Assembly: GCA_030758115.1 (NCBI GenBank)
Contig: JANREX010000009.1
Location: 1-49,999 of the forward strand
Direction: 5' to 3'
Length of the DNA: 49,999 nt
Origin: Paracoccaceae bacterium
Lineage (GTDB): Bacteria > Pseudomonadota > Alphaproteobacteria > Rhodobacterales > Rhodobacteraceae
The stretch's first letter is position 1, and every line of letters begins with the position of its first letter. Below are positions 1 through 9,136 of this stretch, one piece after another. The translations under genes and the position numbers were made by a program. Below the pieces are notes generated by a model. It ran no database searches, was not told the origin of the DNA, and saw nothing but the letters and a program-made list of their open reading frames with translations.

Positions 1-1504
<1,504 letters not shown>

Positions 1505-1525
1505 TCAGAATGTCGGGGACGACGA

Positions 1526-1813
1526 TCAGGCGATGATGCCCATGATGTCGGATTCTTTCATGATCAGCAGCTCTTCACCATCGAGGGTGACTTCGGTGCC
1601 GGACCACTTGCCGAACAGGACCTTGTCGCCTGCCTTGACGTCCATGGCGATGCGGTCGCCATCATCGTCCTTCGCGCCTGCGCCAACGGCGACAACGATA
1701 CCCTCGGCGGGTTTCTCTTTCGCGCTGTCGGGGATGATCAGACCACCCTTGGTCTTTTCGTCGCTTTCCACGCGGCGGACCAGCACGCGGTCATGAAGCG
1801 GTGTAAATGCCAT
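1526..1813 (-). CDS. groES: Co-chaperonin GroES (10 kDa)
   Basis: GroES is the heptameric lid of the GroEL chamber. The 95-residue product starts [15 protein letters not shown] and carries the mobile-loop region ([13 protein letters not shown]) and the C-terminal [11 protein letters not shown] strand typical of the family. I chose the ATG at 1811-1813 because it has AAGGAG eight bases upstream and gives the family length; an in-frame extension to 1846 would add 11 residues unlike GroES and would run through a hairpin. First gene of the groESL operon; regulated by the CIRCE element at 1862-1888. Confidence 0.98.
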   Translation of the reverse strand: MAFTPLHDRVLVRRVESDEKTKGGLIIPDSAKEKPAEGIVVAVGAGAKDDDGDRIAMDVKAGDKVLFGKWSGTEVTLDGEELLIMKESDIMGIIA

Positions 1814-1844
1814 CTCTGAGGCTCCTTGGCTCAAAGTTTCTCCC

Positions 1845-1862
1845 ATACCCCGTTCGGGGTAT
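1845..1862 (-). promoter_or_regulatory. Stem-loop in the groES 5' untranslated region
   Basis: A perfect inverted repeat, ATACCCC-GTTC-GGGGTAT, lies between the CIRCE operator and the groES ribosome-binding site and touches the last base of CIRCE. In the transcript it would form a 7-bp stem with a tetraloop about 30 nt before the start codon. Its role is unknown; mRNA stabilisation or extended HrcA contact are possibilities. Confidence 0.5.
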
Positions 1863-1888
1863 TAGCACTCATACTGCACGAGTGCTAA
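1862..1888 (-). promoter_or_regulatory. CIRCE operator (HrcA-binding site)
   Basis: TTAGCACTC, nine bases, GAGTGCTAA: an exact match to the CIRCE consensus with its standard N9 spacer. HrcA repressor is known to bind this element and repress groESL until heat shock. It sits just downstream of the predicted -10, so it overlaps the transcription start and the early leader. Confidence 0.97.
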
Positions 1889-1895
1889 CGGCGCA

Positions 1896-1924
1896 TAGCT
1901 AGGCATGTGTCCAAGGGCTGTCAA
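1896..1924 (-). promoter_or_regulatory. Predicted groESL promoter
   Basis: Reading the minus strand, TTGACA (1919-1924) is followed after 17 bases by TAGCTA (1896-1901). The -35 is a perfect sigma-70 match and the -10 is weak. The CIRCE element begins seven bases after the -10, which fits repression by HrcA at the start site. Confidence 0.7.
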
Positions 1925-1960
1925 CAGGCAAGCCACGAAAAATCGAACGGTCCCGAGAGC

Positions 1961-2605
1961 TCAGCCAAGGGCGGCGCGACCTGCATCGGTCAAGGCGTAA
2001 ACCCCGGTGGTCACGCGCTGGAACCAGCCGTGGTGATTGTCCGCCATGATCCGCGTGGCCGTCGCCACGCCCGCGGCGGCCGCCACGTCGCGCCCGCGGC
2101 TTGGCCCGGCCTCTGCCAGAACGGCGGCGCAGCGCAGCGCATCCTGCCGGTAGCCGGTCATCAGCCCCTGCCGAGTGGACCCGCCGCGATTCGGATCCCC
2201 CGCAAGACGCTGGAATTCGCGCAGCAATCTTGCCTGCCGCTTTGGCTGTTTGCGCGGCTGAAACGGTCCGGGATCGGCCTGCGCCAGCACCAACCCGTCG
2301 GACAGGCGCACCGTCAGCACACCCAGCCCCAGCCTGCGGCACAGCCCGACATTGGCCCGCAGCGCCTTGGCCCCGGCCTTGCCGGAGGGCTGCGGCACGG
2401 CCACATAGACCAGATCGGTGATCGCCTGCCGGGCCACGGCCTGATGCAGCAGCGTCAGCGAAAAGCCGGTCTTCAGCTCCACGACAAGCGGTGGCTCGTC
2501 CCCGCGCAGGGCCAACACGTCAAGCGCGCCCACCTCGCCCTTCACCTCGTAGCCCTGCCCGGTCAGGAAGGCCTTGACCGGACCATAGAGATCGCTTTCC
2601 CGCAC
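1961..2605 (-). CDS. DUF2161 family PD-(D/E)XK-fold putative nuclease/phosphodiesterase
   Basis: A 214-residue soluble protein. Residues 27-46 hold ALDVLAL and VVELKTG, giving D29 ... E43-L-K45, the acidic/lysine signature of the PD-(D/E)XK nuclease fold; the C-terminal part (about 150-214) looks like a winged-helix-type segment ending ALTDAGRAALG. This matches the DUF2161 family of alphaproteobacteria as I know it; the substrate is not established. Start is GTG at 2605 with GGAAAG a few bases upstream. It is transcribed towards groES but lies upstream of the groESL promoter, and is divergent from ppaC. Confidence 0.8.
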   Translation of the reverse strand: MRESDLYGPVKAFLTGQGYEVKGEVGALDVLALRGDEPPLVVELKTGFSLTLLHQAVARQAITDLVYVAVPQPSGKAGAKALRANVGLCRRLGLGVLTVRLSDGLVLAQADPGPFQPRKQPKRQARLLREFQRLAGDPNRGGSTRQGLMTGYRQDALRCAAVLAEAGPSRGRDVAAAAGVATATRIMADNHHGWFQRVTTGVYALTDAGRAALG

Positions 2606-2772
2606 CTGTCGTCTTTCCCGCCTTGCCGCGCCGCCGGACTATCCCGCAGCGGTCGGGAAATGTCCAACCCGGCCGGCACAGGCCACCATGCTGCCATGCA
2701 GCATCTGCAGGTGACAATCCCGCCGGCCATGCCTATAAGGCGCGCAAACCCACCCGTTACAGGACCATTGCA

Positions 2773-3693
2773 ATGACCATTCAGGTTTTCGGACACAAAT
2801 CCCCCGATACGGATTCCACAGGCTCGCCCATCATCTGGGCCTGGTATCTGAGCGACATCAAAGGCACCCCCGCCGAGGCGAAACTGCTGGGCGAGCCCAA
2901 TACCGAAGCCGCCTTCGTGCTCAAGCGCTGGGACCTGCCCAAGCCGCAGATCATCACGGGCGTGGAAGCGGGCGCGCCTGTCGTCATCGTGGACACCAAC
3001 AACCCGGCCGAACTGCCCGCGGGCATCAATGACGCCGACATCATCGGCATCATCGACCACCACAAGCTGGTCGGCGGGCTGGAAACCAAGGGTCCGATCG
3101 ACATCACGATCCGCCCGCTGGCCTGCACTGCCACGATCATGCATGACCTGATCGGCGATGACATGGGCAAGATGCCCCAGAACATCAAATGCGCCATGCT
3201 GTCGTGCATCCTGTCCGACACGCTTGAGTTCCGCAGCCCGACCACGACGGATCACGACCGTGCCGTGGCCGAAAAGCTGGCGCTTGAGCTGGGCATCTCG
3301 ATCCCCGATTACGCGGCGGAACTCTTCGCGGCGAAATCCGATGTCTCGGCCTTTTCGGATGCGGAACTGCTGCGGATGGACAGCAAGGAATACACCGTCG
3401 CCGGCAAGGAATTCCGCGTCTCCGTGCTGGAAACCACCTCACCCAAGATGGTGCTGGACCGCAAGGACAGCCTGATGGCCTCGATGGTGGATGTGGCCAA
3501 GGAAGACGGCGCCGATCAGGTGATCCTGTTCGTCGTGGACATCCTGAACGAGGAAGCCACCCTGCTGGTGCCCAACGATCTGGTGAAAACGCTGGCCGAG
3601 AAATCCTTCGGCGTGACCGTGAGCGGCGACACCGTGGTGCTGCCCGGCGTGATGAGCCGGAAGAAGCAGATCATCCCGGTCCTGACGCTGTAA
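2773..3693 (+). CDS. ppaC: Manganese-dependent inorganic pyrophosphatase (family II)
   Basis: Hydrolyses cytoplasmic pyrophosphate to phosphate, pulling biosynthetic reactions forward. The 306-residue protein begins MTIQVFGHKSPDTDS, with metal ligands H8, D12 and D14, an acidic residue in VIVDTNN (about D74), and the DHH motif at 95-97 (IIDHHKLVGG); the C-terminal SRKKQIIP motif binds substrate phosphate. Length and motifs match family II enzymes. The start chosen is ATG 2773 with AGGA upstream; the open frame continues further upstream but without family similarity. A strong intrinsic terminator follows at 3752-3782. Confidence 0.97.
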   Translation: MTIQVFGHKSPDTDSTGSPIIWAWYLSDIKGTPAEAKLLGEPNTEAAFVLKRWDLPKPQIITGVEAGAPVVIVDTNNPAELPAGINDADIIGIIDHHKLVGGLETKGPIDITIRPLACTATIMHDLIGDDMGKMPQNIKCAMLSCILSDTLEFRSPTTTDHDRAVAEKLALELGISIPDYAAELFAAKSDVSAFSDAELLRMDSKEYTVAGKEFRVSVLETTSPKMVLDRKDSLMASMVDVAKEDGADQVILFVVDILNEEATLLVPNDLVKTLAEKSFGVTVSGDTVVLPGVMSRKKQIIPVLTL

Positions 3694-3751
3694 CCGGCAA
3701 CCGGAAAGGGCGGCCGCTTCCGTGCCCGCCCCTGCCCTGCATATGTCGCAT

Positions 3752-3782
3752 GGCCCGCGTGATCAGTTGCGCGGGCCTTTTT
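3752..3782 (+). terminator. Intrinsic terminator after ppaC
   Basis: GGCCCGCG (3752-3759), a ten-base loop, CGCGGGCC (3770-3777), then five Ts. A perfect 8-bp GC stem plus T-run, 60 nt after the ppaC stop. The stop codon of the opposing small gene (3763-3765) lies in the loop. Confidence 0.9.
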
Positions 3783-4038
3783 GTTTCCGGTGCTCTGCGG
3801 CACTGCCCCCGCGCCGCTGCCCGCCGGACAACCCGTCAAGCTTGCCGCGCGCACTGCGGACCATGACGCCCAGCATCTCGTCCTCGCCGGGTGTGTCCAC
3901 GCTTTGCAGCAGGTTCGTGTCGTGATTCTGCGACAGGATCGTATCGTCCTGCGTGGCCCAGGGGTTGTTGTGCCCGGCCATTGCGGGTGTCACGGCGCAT
4001 ATGGCCAACAGGATGCCTGCGGCTGTCTTGGTCTTCAT
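3763..4038 (-). CDS. Small secreted protein of unknown function
   Basis: A 91-residue product starting MKTKTAAGILLAICAV, a clear Sec signal peptide with likely cleavage after PAMA, followed by GHNNPWATQDDTILSQNH and a basic, glycine-rich tail (GGQRRGGSAAEHRKQK). I know no function; similar short proteins with an HNNPWA-type start after the signal occur in Rhodobacteraceae, as far as I recall. The start at 4038 has GGAACG upstream and gives a clean signal peptide; a longer in-frame start at 4146 would bury it. The 3' end runs into the ppaC terminator. Confidence 0.6.
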   Translation of the reverse strand: MKTKTAAGILLAICAVTPAMAGHNNPWATQDDTILSQNHDTNLLQSVDTPGEDEMLGVMVRSARGKLDGLSGGQRRGGSAAEHRKQKGPRN

Positions 4039-4073
4039 GACTTGCGTTCCTTTTGCTCGACGCTTCCGCGGGC

Positions 4074-4110
4074 ATAAATATATATTTTTTGGAATATACA
4101 AATCAGGCCC
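4074..4110 (-). promoter_or_regulatory. AT-rich promoter-like stretch before the small secreted gene
   Basis: A 26-base run of almost pure A/T (ATATATATTTTTT-type) stands out in this GC-rich region, 36-60 nt upstream of the ATG at 4038. On the minus strand TTGTAT is followed by several possible -10 sequences (TATATT, TTTATG). Exact boxes cannot be fixed by eye. Confidence 0.35.
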
Positions 4111-4206
4111 CGCGCCAATAGGCAGGGTTTCGCCACCGACCCGCATGGATCATCACTGCGCTCTGGCGTATGCAGTGCCCGACCCTTCCTGGACGGAGAC
4201 CTTGCC

Positions 4207-5079
4207 ATGACCCGGATCATCAACGCCCTTTCCGAGATCGCCAACAATTATGACGCGCTTTTCGTCGACCTTTGGGGCTGCGTGCATGACGGTGTGCGCG
4301 CCCTGCCCGAGGCGGTCGCAGCGCTTCAGGCCTATCGCGCCGGTGGCGGGATCGTGGTGCTGGTCACCAACTCGCCCAAGCCGCGCGCGGGCGTCGAAAC
4401 CCAGCTGGCGCATTTCGGCGTGCCGCGCGACGCCTGGGACACGATCGCCACCTCGGGCGATTCGGCGCGCGCGGCCATGCGGCGCGGCGCGGTGGGCGAA
4501 CGTGTCTTCTTCATCGGCGAAGACCGCGACATGCCCTTTTTCGACCCGATCCAGGTGGTCGAAAGCCCGGTCGAGATCACGCTGACCCCGCTGGATCAGG
4601 CCACGGGCATCGTCTGCACCGGGCCTTTCGATCCTGTGGCCGACCCATCGGTCCTGCGACCGCAACTGCTTTATGCCAAGCAGAAAGGGATGAAACTGCT
4701 CTGCGCCAATCCCGATATCGTCGTGGACCGGGGCGAGGCGCGCGAATGGTGCGCCGGGGCTGTCGCCCGGCTTTATACCGAGATGGGGGGCGAAAGCCTT
4801 TATTTCGGCAAGCCGCATCCGCCGATCTATGACCTTGCGCGCCGCCGCCTGTCGTCGCTGGGGCGCGATGTGGCCGACCGCAACATCCTGGCCATCGGGG
4901 ACGGAATCCATACCGACATCCAGGGTGCCATGGGCGAGGATATCGATTCCCTCTTCATCTCGGGCGGATTGGCGCGCAGCGAGACGCAAACCCAGGGCCA
5001 ACCGGATGAAACCGCGCTGAAAGCCTATCTGGACAGGGAAAAATCCGCGCCGACCTTCACGATAGGTCACCTGCGCTGA
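4207..5079 (+). CDS. HAD superfamily class IIA hydrolase (TIGR01459 type)
   Basis: A 290-residue HAD-fold phosphatase. The nucleophile motif is FVDLWGCVHDG with D21; W instead of D at the +2 position is normal for the TIGR01459 subgroup. VLVTNSPKPR is motif II, and the C-terminal IGDGIHTDIQGA carries the metal-binding acid of motif IV. KPHPPIYDLA is the lysine motif. The cap domain lies between motifs II and III as in NagD-like enzymes. The physiological substrate is unknown. Stands alone, 115 nt before the MaoC gene. Confidence 0.88.
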   Translation: MTRIINALSEIANNYDALFVDLWGCVHDGVRALPEAVAALQAYRAGGGIVVLVTNSPKPRAGVETQLAHFGVPRDAWDTIATSGDSARAAMRRGAVGERVFFIGEDRDMPFFDPIQVVESPVEITLTPLDQATGIVCTGPFDPVADPSVLRPQLLYAKQKGMKLLCANPDIVVDRGEAREWCAGAVARLYTEMGGESLYFGKPHPPIYDLARRRLSSLGRDVADRNILAIGDGIHTDIQGAMGEDIDSLFISGGLARSETQTQGQPDETALKAYLDREKSAPTFTIGHLR

Positions 5080-5099
5080 CCCACTTAGCACTTGCTTTT

Positions 5100-5128
5100 C
5101 TGCAATTGCAAAGTAATAAAGTTGCAAC
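5100..5128 (+). promoter_or_regulatory. Paired TGC/GCA palindromes upstream of the MaoC gene
   Basis: TGCAATTGCA (5101-5110) and GTTGCAAC (5121-5128) lie 20 bases apart, roughly 70-95 nt before the hydratase start. The first fits the TGC-N4-GCA pattern reported for the polyhydroxybutyrate regulator PhaR of Paracoccus. A further inverted repeat GGACC-N6-GGTCC follows at 5132-5147. Assignment to PhaR is inference. Confidence 0.35.
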
Positions 5129-5194
5129 TTTGGACCACATAGGGTCCGAAAATTACCTTGTGGCTTTATGCTGATGGACAGTCTGGAGGGTCGG

Positions 5195-5638
5195 ATGTTG
5201 GACAATATGCCTCGCGGCACGATCTGTATCGAAGATATCGAGATGGGCATGACCCGCCACCTGCGGAAGGTCGTGACCGACCGCGACATCGAGCTTTTCG
5301 CCGAGGTATCGACCGACCGTAATCCGGTGCACCTTGACGACGACTATGCCCGCGACACGATTTTCGAAGGGCGCATCGCGCATGGCATGCTGACCGCCGG
5401 GCTGATCTCGGCCGTGATCGGTGAACAACTGCCCGGCCATGGCACCGTCTACATGGGCCAAAGCCTGAAATTCCTTGGCCCCGTGCGCCCCGGCGACATG
5501 GTCCATGCCGAGGTCGAGGTGATCGGCATCGACCACGCGAAACGCCGCGTGCAACTGGATTGCCGCTGCATGGTGAACGGCAAGAAGGTCCTGATCGGCG
5601 AAGCCACGGTTCTGGCCCCCAGCCGCAAGTTCGACTAA
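5195..5638 (+). CDS. MaoC-like (R)-specific enoyl-CoA hydratase
   Basis: A 147-residue hot-dog-fold protein. STDRNPVHLDD (39-49) and EGRIAHGML (58-66) are the hydratase-2 motif, with catalytic D41 and H46. Such enzymes hydrate trans-2-enoyl-CoA to (R)-3-hydroxyacyl-CoA, as PhaJ does for polyhydroxyalkanoate synthesis; the exact substrate cannot be read from the sequence. I chose ATG 5195 because GGAGGG ends five bases upstream; ATG 5168 and ATG 5207 are alternatives. The upstream region has PhaR-like palindromes. Confidence 0.88.
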   Translation: MLDNMPRGTICIEDIEMGMTRHLRKVVTDRDIELFAEVSTDRNPVHLDDDYARDTIFEGRIAHGMLTAGLISAVIGEQLPGHGTVYMGQSLKFLGPVRPGDMVHAEVEVIGIDHAKRRVQLDCRCMVNGKKVLIGEATVLAPSRKFD

Positions 5639-5754
5639 CCTGTCTGTGACGAGGTCGGCAGAGCCGATCGCCGTTTGAATCGCAGTTGGTTTTTTACGAG
5701 TGGTGTTCGTCGTGACATGGAGCGGCCATCAATCGCATCGCGCCGATCCGAAAC

Positions 5755-5958
5755 GTGGCATCGTCTTGGATCGTGCTGCTGCCCCCCCTTTCCAGCATTT
5801 TTGACCGGGACGGACTCTGCCTTCCTGATCCTCTGGCGTGGGCGCTCTTTCCGCCAGCGTCGGATCAGCAGGCCTATGCCATTCTGGATGCCGCCCGGTT
5901 TTTCGGCCTTGCTCAGATGTTGGACGCCGCAGGCCTGCCGCATCGGATCTCCAAATAG
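5755..5958 (+). pseudogene. Fragment resembling the N-terminus of a DUF4123 effector adaptor
   Basis: A 67-codon frame opening at GTG 5755. Its core, LFPPASDQQAYAILDAAR then FFGLAQMLDAAGLPHR, resembles the start of DUF4123 proteins, which load toxic effectors onto VgrG spikes of type VI secretion systems. A full DUF4123 protein is several times longer; here a TAG interrupts right after PHRISK and no continuation is recognisable in any frame. No strong ribosome-binding site is seen. I read it as a remnant, not a working gene; similarity is from memory of the family and needs a profile search. Confidence 0.45.
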
Positions 5959-5962
5959 CTGC

Positions 5963-6202
5963 ATGATGTTCGCCCACAAGGTCAACCATGCCGGAGGGTG
6001 GAGTTGGTTTGGCCCGATCCCGGTCTGGAACTCCAACCCCAGGGCCGAGATGGAACGCGGATTGTTGAACAATTACATCACCTACAACCCGGAGGGCGAT
6101 AGATTCCGTGAACGTGTTTGGCAGATATCTGAGTCATGCGATTTCAACAGCCGCCCTTGTGATAGGGTTGGCCATGACCGGAGCAGACGCCGTGGCAAGT
6201 GA
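5963..6202 (+). pseudogene. Second broken frame, possible effector C-terminus
   Basis: In the next frame after the DUF4123-like fragment, an apparently coding stretch starts near 5963 (MMFAHKVNHAGGWSWFGPIP) and runs through WNSNPRAEMERGLLNNYI and TYNPEGDRFRERVW, then loses coding character and overlaps the next gene by 95 nt before its stop at 6202. The position between an adaptor-like fragment and a secreted small protein is where a toxin would sit, but I recognise no toxin family. Could also be a chance open frame. Confidence 0.3.
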
Positions 6203-6575
6203 CAGAGTGCAGGTCCCCGACAACGCCACCTATCTGGGCAATCAGATGGGCGGAAATTTCGTTGTGCTGGAACGGCACGATATCCGTGCGGACAACGGGA
6301 GACTGTTACCGGCCTTTCGGATCCAGATATATGCTGCGATGTCGACCGGCGCTCCATATGGCACGGAGCGCAGGGGGATGACGACCTTTGACGGCTACGG
6401 GCTCTATGTGCCCCCCAGCACGGACCCCACGGCTGCCCCGCCCGATATCCCCGAGATTCTGGCGCAGGGATGGGTGAACAACAACATCCTCTATTGGCGC
6501 ACCCAGCCGTTCGAGGTTGATCCGGACGGACATTCCATCGCGATGATGATCCCCCTGCATGCCGGGGTCGAGTGA
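6108..6575 (+). CDS. Secreted/periplasmic protein of unknown function (possible orphan immunity protein)
   Basis: 155 residues beginning (GTG 6108) with a signal peptide, MNVFGRYLSHAISTAALVIG, probably cleaved after GADAVA. The mature part is soluble, rich in aromatic residues, with few cysteines and no motif I recognise (for example QVPDNATYLGNQMGGNFVVL near its start). GGAGG lies 12 nt before the GTG, inside the preceding broken frame. Being an intact exported protein directly behind adaptor-like and toxin-like fragments, it is placed like a periplasmic immunity gene; that role is inference only. The region's base composition looks less GC-rich than its flanks. Confidence 0.6.
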   Translation: MNVFGRYLSHAISTAALVIGLAMTGADAVASDRVQVPDNATYLGNQMGGNFVVLERHDIRADNGRLLPAFRIQIYAAMSTGAPYGTERRGMTTFDGYGLYVPPSTDPTAAPPDIPEILAQGWVNNNILYWRTQPFEVDPDGHSIAMMIPLHAGVE

Positions 6576-6681
6576 TCCGGCATGATCCTGCGGGGCTGTC
6601 ACGCCATGTCTGCCCGGGGCCTTTTGTGACACACATCTGTTGATACTTGCACCGCCCCGCGTCGGGCGCTAACCCTGCGCC

Positions 6682-7623
6682 ATGCGGATCATCCGGGATT
6701 ACACTTATGTTGACGCGGCAGATCGGGGCGCTTCCGCCGCGATCGGCAATTTCGACGGGGTCCATCTGGGCCACCGTTCCGTCATCGACATGGCCCGCAA
6801 GGCAGGCGAAGCCATCGGCGCGCCCTTGGGCGTGATGACCTTCGAGCCCCACCCGCGCCAGTATTTCGCGCCCGACGCCCCCCCCTTCCGCCTGATGAGC
6901 CGCGAGGCGCGCGCGCATCGGCTGGAAAAACTGGGCGTGGACAAGCTCTATGAGCTGAACTTCAACGCCGCCCTGTCTGCCCTGACACCGCGCGACTTTG
7001 CGCAGCGGGTCATTGCGGACGGGCTGGGGCTGAAGCACGTCGTCATCGGGGCCGATTTCTGCTTTGGCAAGGGGCGCGCGGGCACCGCGCAGCATCTGGT
7101 GGATTTCGGCGCCGAGATGGGGTTCGGCGTGACCATCGCGCAGCTGCTGGAAGGCGACAGCGGCAATGCTGTCTCCTCGACCGCGATCCGCAATGCGCTG
7201 ACCGATGGCAAGCCGCGGGATGCCGCTGCCATGCTGGGCCATTGGCACCGCATCGAAGGCCGGGTGATCACCGGCGATCAGCGCGGGCGCGAACTGGGCT
7301 ATCCCACGGCCAACATGTCCATCGACGGGCTGCACCCGCCGCGCTTCGGCGTCTATGCGGTGCTGGTCGATGTGCTGGAAGGCCCGCACAAAGGCAGCTA
7401 CCACGGTGCGGCATCCATGGGGGTGCGGCCGATGTTCGGGGTGAACAAACCCAATCTCGAAACCTTCCTCTTCGACTTCAAGGGCGATCTTTACGGCGTG
7501 CCCCTGTCGGTCGGCCTGGTCGAATTCCTGCGCCCCGAGGAAAAGTTCGACAGTCTCGAGGCGCTGATCACCCAGATGGACGCCGATTGCACCCGCGCCC
7601 GCACCATCCTGGGCGCACTATGA
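6682..7623 (+). CDS. ribF: Bifunctional riboflavin kinase / FAD synthetase
   Basis: Converts riboflavin to FMN and then FAD in the cytoplasm. The 313-residue protein has the FAD synthetase (nucleotidyltransferase) motif IGNFDGVHLGH (21-31) and, further on, the STAIRNAL segment that closes that domain; the flavokinase domain starts near residue 190 with GYPTAN at 206-211 and DFKGDLYG later. Length is typical. Its stop overlaps the next start by four bases (ATGA), so it heads a coupled three-gene unit. No FMN riboswitch is visible in the 106 nt upstream. Confidence 0.97.
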   Translation: MRIIRDYTYVDAADRGASAAIGNFDGVHLGHRSVIDMARKAGEAIGAPLGVMTFEPHPRQYFAPDAPPFRLMSREARAHRLEKLGVDKLYELNFNAALSALTPRDFAQRVIADGLGLKHVVIGADFCFGKGRAGTAQHLVDFGAEMGFGVTIAQLLEGDSGNAVSSTAIRNALTDGKPRDAAAMLGHWHRIEGRVITGDQRGRELGYPTANMSIDGLHPPRFGVYAVLVDVLEGPHKGSYHGAASMGVRPMFGVNKPNLETFLFDFKGDLYGVPLSVGLVEFLRPEEKFDSLEALITQMDADCTRARTILGAL

Positions 7624-8090
7624 GCGATCCGATCAACCGCGACGGATTGCGCCCCCGCTTCTGGGAAAAACACCCGATCGACCGGCTGACCCAGGCCGAA
7701 TGGGAGGCGCTTTGCGACGGCTGTGGCAAATGCTGCCTGAACAAGCTGGAGGATGAAGATACCGGCGAGGTCGCGCTGACCCGTATCGCCTGCCGGCTGC
7801 TGGATGACAGCACTTGCCGCTGCAGCCAATATGCGATCCGTCACCAGTTCGTGCCCGAATGCATCGTGCTCAGCCCGCAGAACATGGACAAGAACCTTTA
7901 TTGGATGCCGGAAACCTGCGCCTACAAACTGCTTTGGCAAGGCAAGCCGCTGTTCGACTGGCACCCGCTGATCTCGGGCGATCCGCAGACGGTGCATGAT
8001 GCCGGCGTGTCCGTTCAGGGGTTCACGATCCCCGAATTCGAAGTCCCGGAAGAAGACTGGGAAGACCATATCATAGAGGAGCCGACCTGA
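7620..8090 (+). CDS. YcgN-family cysteine-cluster protein (UPF0260)
   Basis: 156 residues with a CDGCGKCC cluster (C32, C35, C38, C39) and further cysteines at 58, 66, 68 and 81, the pattern of the YcgN/UPF0260 (CxxCxxCC) family. The cysteines probably bind zinc or an iron-sulfur cluster; the function is not known. The start overlaps the ribF stop by four bases and its own stop overlaps the next start by one base, so all three genes are likely translated from one mRNA. Confidence 0.92.
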   Translation: MSDPINRDGLRPRFWEKHPIDRLTQAEWEALCDGCGKCCLNKLEDEDTGEVALTRIACRLLDDSTCRCSQYAIRHQFVPECIVLSPQNMDKNLYWMPETCAYKLLWQGKPLFDWHPLISGDPQTVHDAGVSVQGFTIPEFEVPEEDWEDHIIEEPT

Positions 8091-9136
8091 TGTTCTTTGC
8101 CTCCGACAATGCAGGCCCCGCCCATCCGCAGGTGATGCAGGCGCTGGTCGATGCGAACCAGGGCTTCGCCATGCCCTATGGCAACGATCCGATCATGGCC
8201 GATGTGCGCGCCCGCATGCGCGATATCTTCGAGGCGCCAGAGGCTGCGATCTATCTTGTCGCGACCGGCACCGCCGCCAATTCGCTGGCGCTCGCCACGC
8301 TGGGCCAGCCCTGGCAGACCGTGTTCTGCTCGCCCGTCGCCCATATCCACGAGGATGAGTGCAACGCACCCGAATTCTATTCAGGCGGCGCCAAGCTGAC
8401 CCTTGTCGGCGACAGCGACAAGATCACGCCCGCTGCGCTGCGCGCGGCCATTCAGGCGGAGGAAACGCGCGGCGTGCACGGGCCGCAGCGCGGTCCGGTA
8501 TCCATCACCAACGTGACCGAACGCGGCCGCGTCTATACCTGCGACGAGATCGCGGCCCTGTCGGCTGTCGCCAGGGACTTCGGCCTGCCCGTGCATCTGG
8601 ACGGCGCGCGCTTTGCCAATGCGCTGGTGGCCCTTGGCTGCACGGCGGCCGAGATGACATGGAAAGCGGGCGTCGACGCCGTCAGCTTCGGCGGCACCAA
8701 GAACGGCCTGCCGGGGGTCGAGGCGGTGATCTTCTTCGACCCTGCCAAGGCATGGGAGTTCGAATTGCGCCGCAAGCGCGGCGCGCATCTGTTCTCCAAG
8801 CACCGCTACCTGTCGGCGCAGATGCTGGCCTTTCTGACCGATGACCTGTGGCTCACCTCCGCCCGCCGCGCCAATGCCAATGCCGCGCGGCTGATCGACG
8901 GTTTGCGCGCCATCCCCGCGGCATCCTTTCTGCACGCGCCGCAGGCCAACATGATCTTCGCCAACCTGCCGCGTGCCACGCATCAGCGGCTGCATGACGC
9001 AGGTGCGGTCTATTACATCTGGTCCGGCTCACTGGACGGCGACGATCCGACCGAACCGCTGGCCGCGCGGCTGGTCTGCGACTGGTCCATCGGCCATGAC
9101 CAGATCGACCGGTTCCTGCAGATCGCGGCGGGCTGA
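8090..9136 (+). CDS. ltaE: Low-specificity threonine aldolase / beta-eliminating lyase family
   Basis: PLP-dependent fold-type I enzyme, 348 residues. The PLP lysine is K204 in SFGGTKNGLPG, D171 in VHLDGARFAN contacts the pyridine nitrogen, and the N-terminal FASDNAGPAHP and ATGTAANSLAL motifs are those of threonine aldolases, which split L-threonine/allo-threonine into glycine and acetaldehyde. Other beta-eliminating lyases share these features, so the substrate is provisional. Last gene of the ribF unit; a hairpin (9128-9150) with its stop codon in the loop follows. Confidence 0.85.
   Translation: MFFASDNAGPAHPQVMQALVDANQGFAMPYGNDPIMADVRARMRDIFEAPEAAIYLVATGTAANSLALATLGQPWQTVFCSPVAHIHEDECNAPEFYSGGAKLTLVGDSDKITPAALRAAIQAEETRGVHGPQRGPVSITNVTERGRVYTCDEIAALSAVARDFGLPVHLDGARFANALVALGCTAAEMTWKAGVDAVSFGGTKNGLPGVEAVIFFDPAKAWEFELRRKRGAHLFSKHRYLSAQMLAFLTDDLWLTSARRANANAARLIDGLRAIPAASFLHAPQANMIFANLPRATHQRLHDAGAVYYIWSGSLDGDDPTEPLAARLVCDWSIGHDQIDRFLQIAAG

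Noticed and set aside
6576..6681. FMN riboswitch ahead of ribF
   Set aside because: No conserved FMN-element stems; the spacer is too short and ribF in this group is not usually under riboswitch control.
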